From Streptomyces sp. B21-105 (GTDB lineage: Bacteria > Actinomycetota > Actinomycetes > Streptomycetales > Streptomycetaceae), in contig NZ_JARUMJ010000001.1 of the NCBI RefSeq assembly GCF_036898465.1, positions 8,556,001 to 8,620,000 on the forward strand: a DNA stretch of 64,000 nt, read 5' to 3'. Position 1 is the first letter of the stretch. Each line of letters starts with the position of its first letter. The translations under genes were made by a program, and so were the position numbers. This document shows positions 61,962-64,000 of the stretch, piece after piece. The notes under the pieces were generated by a model. The model did no database searches, was not told the origin of the DNA, and was given only the letters and a program-made list of their open reading frames with translations.

Positions 61962-62878
61962 AGACCACAGACATCCCGCGCCCGGCCGACGCCGGTCCGG
62001 GAGGGACCGTCTCCAAGAGCTCCAAGAACTCCAATAAGCGGTCCCGCGGCGCGGCCGGCGGCGGAATCCGCCGGGCGGTGTCCGCGACGACACTGCTGTG
62101 GATCATGGCGTGCCTGTACGGGCTGCCGGTGCTGTGGTTCATCCTCAGCTCCCTGAAGCCGTCCAGCGACCTGTTCTCCTATCCGCTGACGCTGGTTCCG
62201 CGCAACCCCACCCTGTCGGGTTTCAAGACAGCGTGGGAGAGCGCCAACTTCTCCCAGTACTTCATCAACACGGCCATCGTGTGCGTGATCACGACGATCG
62301 TCACGGTGGGCGTCAGCTGTTGCACCGGGTACGCGCTGGCCAAGTACGACAACCGCTGGCTCAAGGCGTTCTTCCTGTGCATCCTGGCCACCACGATGCT
62401 GCCGTCCGAGGTCATGCTCGCCCCCGAGTTCCTGGTCGTCCGCAACCTCGGCCTGTACAACTCCTTCGCCGGCATCATCCTCCCGGCCGTGCTCACCGCG
62501 ACCGGCTGCTTCATGTTCCGCCAGTTCTTCCTGACGGTTCCCGACGAACTCGTGGAAGCGGCACGCATCGACGGCGCCCGCGAACTGTCGATCTTCCTGC
62601 GGATCATGGTGCCGCTCTCCCGGCCCATCATGCTGACCCTCGCCATCCTGTCCTTCCAGTGGCGGTGGAACGACTACATCTGGCCCCTGCTGATGCTGAA
62701 CGACCCCAACAAGTTCACCGTGCAGATCGGCATCCAGAGCATCGTCGGCGCACAGAACATCAACTGGTCGGTACTGCTCGGCGCCTCGGTCATCTCCATG
62801 ATCCCGCTGATCCTCGTCTTCCTCGTCTTCCAGCGCTACGTCATGGGCGCCGACATCAACGCCGGACTGAAGGACTGA
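61958..62878 (+). CDS. Sugar ABC transporter permease (MalG-like)
   Basis: This 306-aa permease has a Ser/Lys-rich cytoplasmic start, six TM helices and an EAA loop (LVEAARIDGARELSIFLRIM, VPLSRP), with the MalG-type C-terminal end VFQRYVMGADINAGLKD. ATG 61958 overlaps the previous stop (ATGA) and has GGTGGAG upstream. It is the second half of the channel. Confidence 0.93.
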   Translation: MKTTDIPRPADAGPGGTVSKSSKNSNKRSRGAAGGGIRRAVSATTLLWIMACLYGLPVLWFILSSLKPSSDLFSYPLTLVPRNPTLSGFKTAWESANFSQYFINTAIVCVITTIVTVGVSCCTGYALAKYDNRWLKAFFLCILATTMLPSEVMLAPEFLVVRNLGLYNSFAGIILPAVLTATGCFMFRQFFLTVPDELVEAARIDGARELSIFLRIMVPLSRPIMLTLAILSFQWRWNDYIWPLLMLNDPNKFTVQIGIQSIVGAQNINWSVLLGASVISMIPLILVFLVFQRYVMGADINAGLKD

Positions 62879-62880
62879 CC

Positions 62881-64000
62881 GTGCCCACCCCGCTCGACCA
62901 CGACTTCGTCCGCGCGGTGGCCCGCGCCGCCGACCGGGAGGCCGCCCCGCCGGCGGCCGCCCCCGACGAGGAACCCACCGGCCTGCCCCACCGCGCCCTG
63001 GCCCGCCGGGTGAAGACCCTGGTCGCGGCGTACCGCTCCCCGGAATCGGCACTGCACGGCAGCGCTCGGGCCGTGGCCGCCGCGACGACCCACCTGCGCG
63101 CGCTGCGGGCCACGCAGACGTCCACCGGCCTCTTCGCCGGCGGCGACAACGTGCAGTCACCGCCGGACTCCGCCTTCACCGTCAACGACGTGTGCGACGC
63201 GCACGTCCTCGCCGCGGGCGGGGGGACGGAACTGCGCGAGGTCACGGCCGCGCTCGCCGACATCGCCGGCGCGGCCTGCGGCGCTCTCCTGACCGGTGGG
63301 GTGCACACCCCCAACCACCGCTGGGAGCTGTGCGCGGCGCTGGCCCGGCTGCACCGGTCGTTCCCCGACCACCGGCTCCTCGACCGCGTCGAGGACTGGC
63401 TCGCCGAGGGCGTCGACATCGACGCGGAGGGCCTGTACTCGGAACGCAGCGCCAACTACGCGGCCCACGTGTCCAACCCGTCGCTGCTGCTGCTGGCCGG
63501 CGTCCTCGGCCGCGACGACCTGCTGGACGCCGTCGAACGCAATCTCACCGCCACCCTGGACCTCATCAGGCCGGACGGCACGGTGGAGACCGTCCACTCG
63601 CGACGGCAGGACCAGCACCACCCGTTCCCGCTGGCGCCCTACCTGCCGCACTACCGGCTGCTCGCGGTCCGCACCGGCCGGGGCGACTTCGCCCGCGCGG
63701 CGCGGCTGGCGGCCGCCGGCGGCATCGACGACCCCGACCTGCTCGCCGAGACCCTCCTCACCCCGGACCTGCGCCGCGCACTGCCCGCACCGGCCGAGGA
63801 GACACTGCCCCGCGCGCGGTACCTCACCACCGTGCGCCTCGCCGCACGCGCCTCGGCCACCGCGCACACGGTGCTGTACGGCGGCTCCGACGTGCCCGAA
63901 CACCGGCGCATCCGCTCGGGGCTCGCCTGCAACCCCACCTTCCTGCGCCTGTTCGCCGGCGACGCCGTCCTCGACGCGGTCCGTCTGACGCGGGGGTTCT
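62881..64000 (+). CDS. Carbohydrate-related alpha-helical toroid-like protein, N-terminal part
   Basis: GTG 62881 lies 2 nt after the permease stop, and the frame runs open to the end of the window (at least 373 aa). It shows repeated helical segments and conserved Asn/His/Arg/Gln residues (TGGVHTPNHRWELCAALARL, SANYAAHVSNPSLLLLAGVL, VETVHSRRQDQHHPFPLAPY), which suggest an (alpha/alpha)n-toroid like polysaccharide lyases or heparinase-type enzymes. The position in the sugar importer operon supports a role in processing the imported or target sugar. I do not recognise the family with certainty, and the C-terminus is missing. Confidence 0.7.
   Translation, partial: MPTPLDHDFVRAVARAADREAAPPAAAPDEEPTGLPHRALARRVKTLVAAYRSPESALHGSARAVAAATTHLRALRATQTSTGLFAGGDNVQSPPDSAFTVNDVCDAHVLAAGGGTELREVTAALADIAGAACGALLTGGVHTPNHRWELCAALARLHRSFPDHRLLDRVEDWLAEGVDIDAEGLYSERSANYAAHVSNPSLLLLAGVLGRDDLLDAVERNLTATLDLIRPDGTVETVHSRRQDQHHPFPLAPYLPHYRLLAVRTGRGDFARAARLAAAGGIDDPDLLAETLLTPDLRRALPAPAEETLPRARYLTTVRLAARASATAHTVLYGGSDVPEHRRIRSGLACNPTFLRLFAGDAVLDAVRLTRGF

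Overview
The window is very GC-rich chromosomal DNA with strong G/C bias at third codon positions, GTG and TTG starts, and families typical of Streptomyces: a subtilisin-inhibitor (SSI) protein, streptogrisin-type S1 proteases with alpha-lytic pro-regions, SpoIIE/PP2C phosphatases, secreted glycoside hydrolases with ricin-type lectin modules, a mycothiol-dependent dehydrogenase, and ROK and RpiR sugar regulators. I read it as an accessory or sub-telomeric-style part of a Streptomyces chromosome, with no sign of prophage, insertion sequences, rRNA, tRNA or CRISPR. The SSI gene and its surroundings resemble, from memory only, the S. coelicolor SCO0762 neighbourhood.

Layout. 1-991: 3' end of a GH9 cellulase. 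1.09-1.73 kb: toxin-antitoxin-like pair (RHH protein plus a Fic/Doc-like protein lacking the catalytic His). 2.2-3.8 kb: a sigma-like / anti-sigma-like / membrane / ricin fusion. 4.0-9.2 kb: lactate monooxygenase, SSI-type inhibitor with P1 Arg, CDGSH protein plus haem-oxygenase-like di-iron enzyme, and an operator-rich DHA2 drug exporter. 9.4-15.6 kb: a complete NHLM-type peptide export operon (double-Gly precursor peptide, HlyD adaptor, C39 peptidase-ABC, second ABC) with no peptide-modifying enzyme. 16.6-23.5 kb: streptogrisin with three calcium-loop-like repeats, then two divergent SpoIIE phosphatases. 24-32.6 kb: glycosyltransferase, phosphoesterase, XdhC-like protein, GH5, beta-propeller protein, TetR. 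32.9-41.2 kb: GH27 alpha-galactosidase, NTF2-like protein, mycothiol formaldehyde dehydrogenase plus metallo-hydrolase, SDR, L,D-transpeptidase, small proteins. 41.4-49.9 kb: membrane-anchored S1 protease, DUF3800, MalY-type PLP enzyme, F420/PPOX protein, OB-fold/Zn-ribbon protein with TetR, FolD, ATP-grasp, and a frameshifted peptidoglycan-binding protein. 50-54.1 kb: ANTAR-SpoIIE phosphatase, a small helical protein, RpiR regulator. 54.1-64 kb: a 109-bp non-coding repeat array, a Tat-exported PAP2 phosphatase with an autotransporter-type beta-strand repeat, then a sugar locus (BadF-type kinase divergent from a ROK regulator, ABC sugar importer, and an unfinished alpha-toroid-like protein).

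How the parts work together. Much of the window concerns the outside of the cell: extracellular polysaccharide breakdown (GH9, GH5, GH27), proteases and their inhibitor, cell-wall enzymes, a peptide exporter, and sugar import under dedicated regulators. Three SpoIIE phosphatases suggest input to anti-sigma/anti-anti-sigma signalling. Many genes have compact promoters, several apparently leaderless, and I found several palindromes exactly placed on candidate promoters. The best candidate for an undescribed system is the NHLM export operon with its Cys-free 71-residue precursor; next are the sigma/anti-sigma/ricin fusion and the Fic-like pair with its mirror-image operator.
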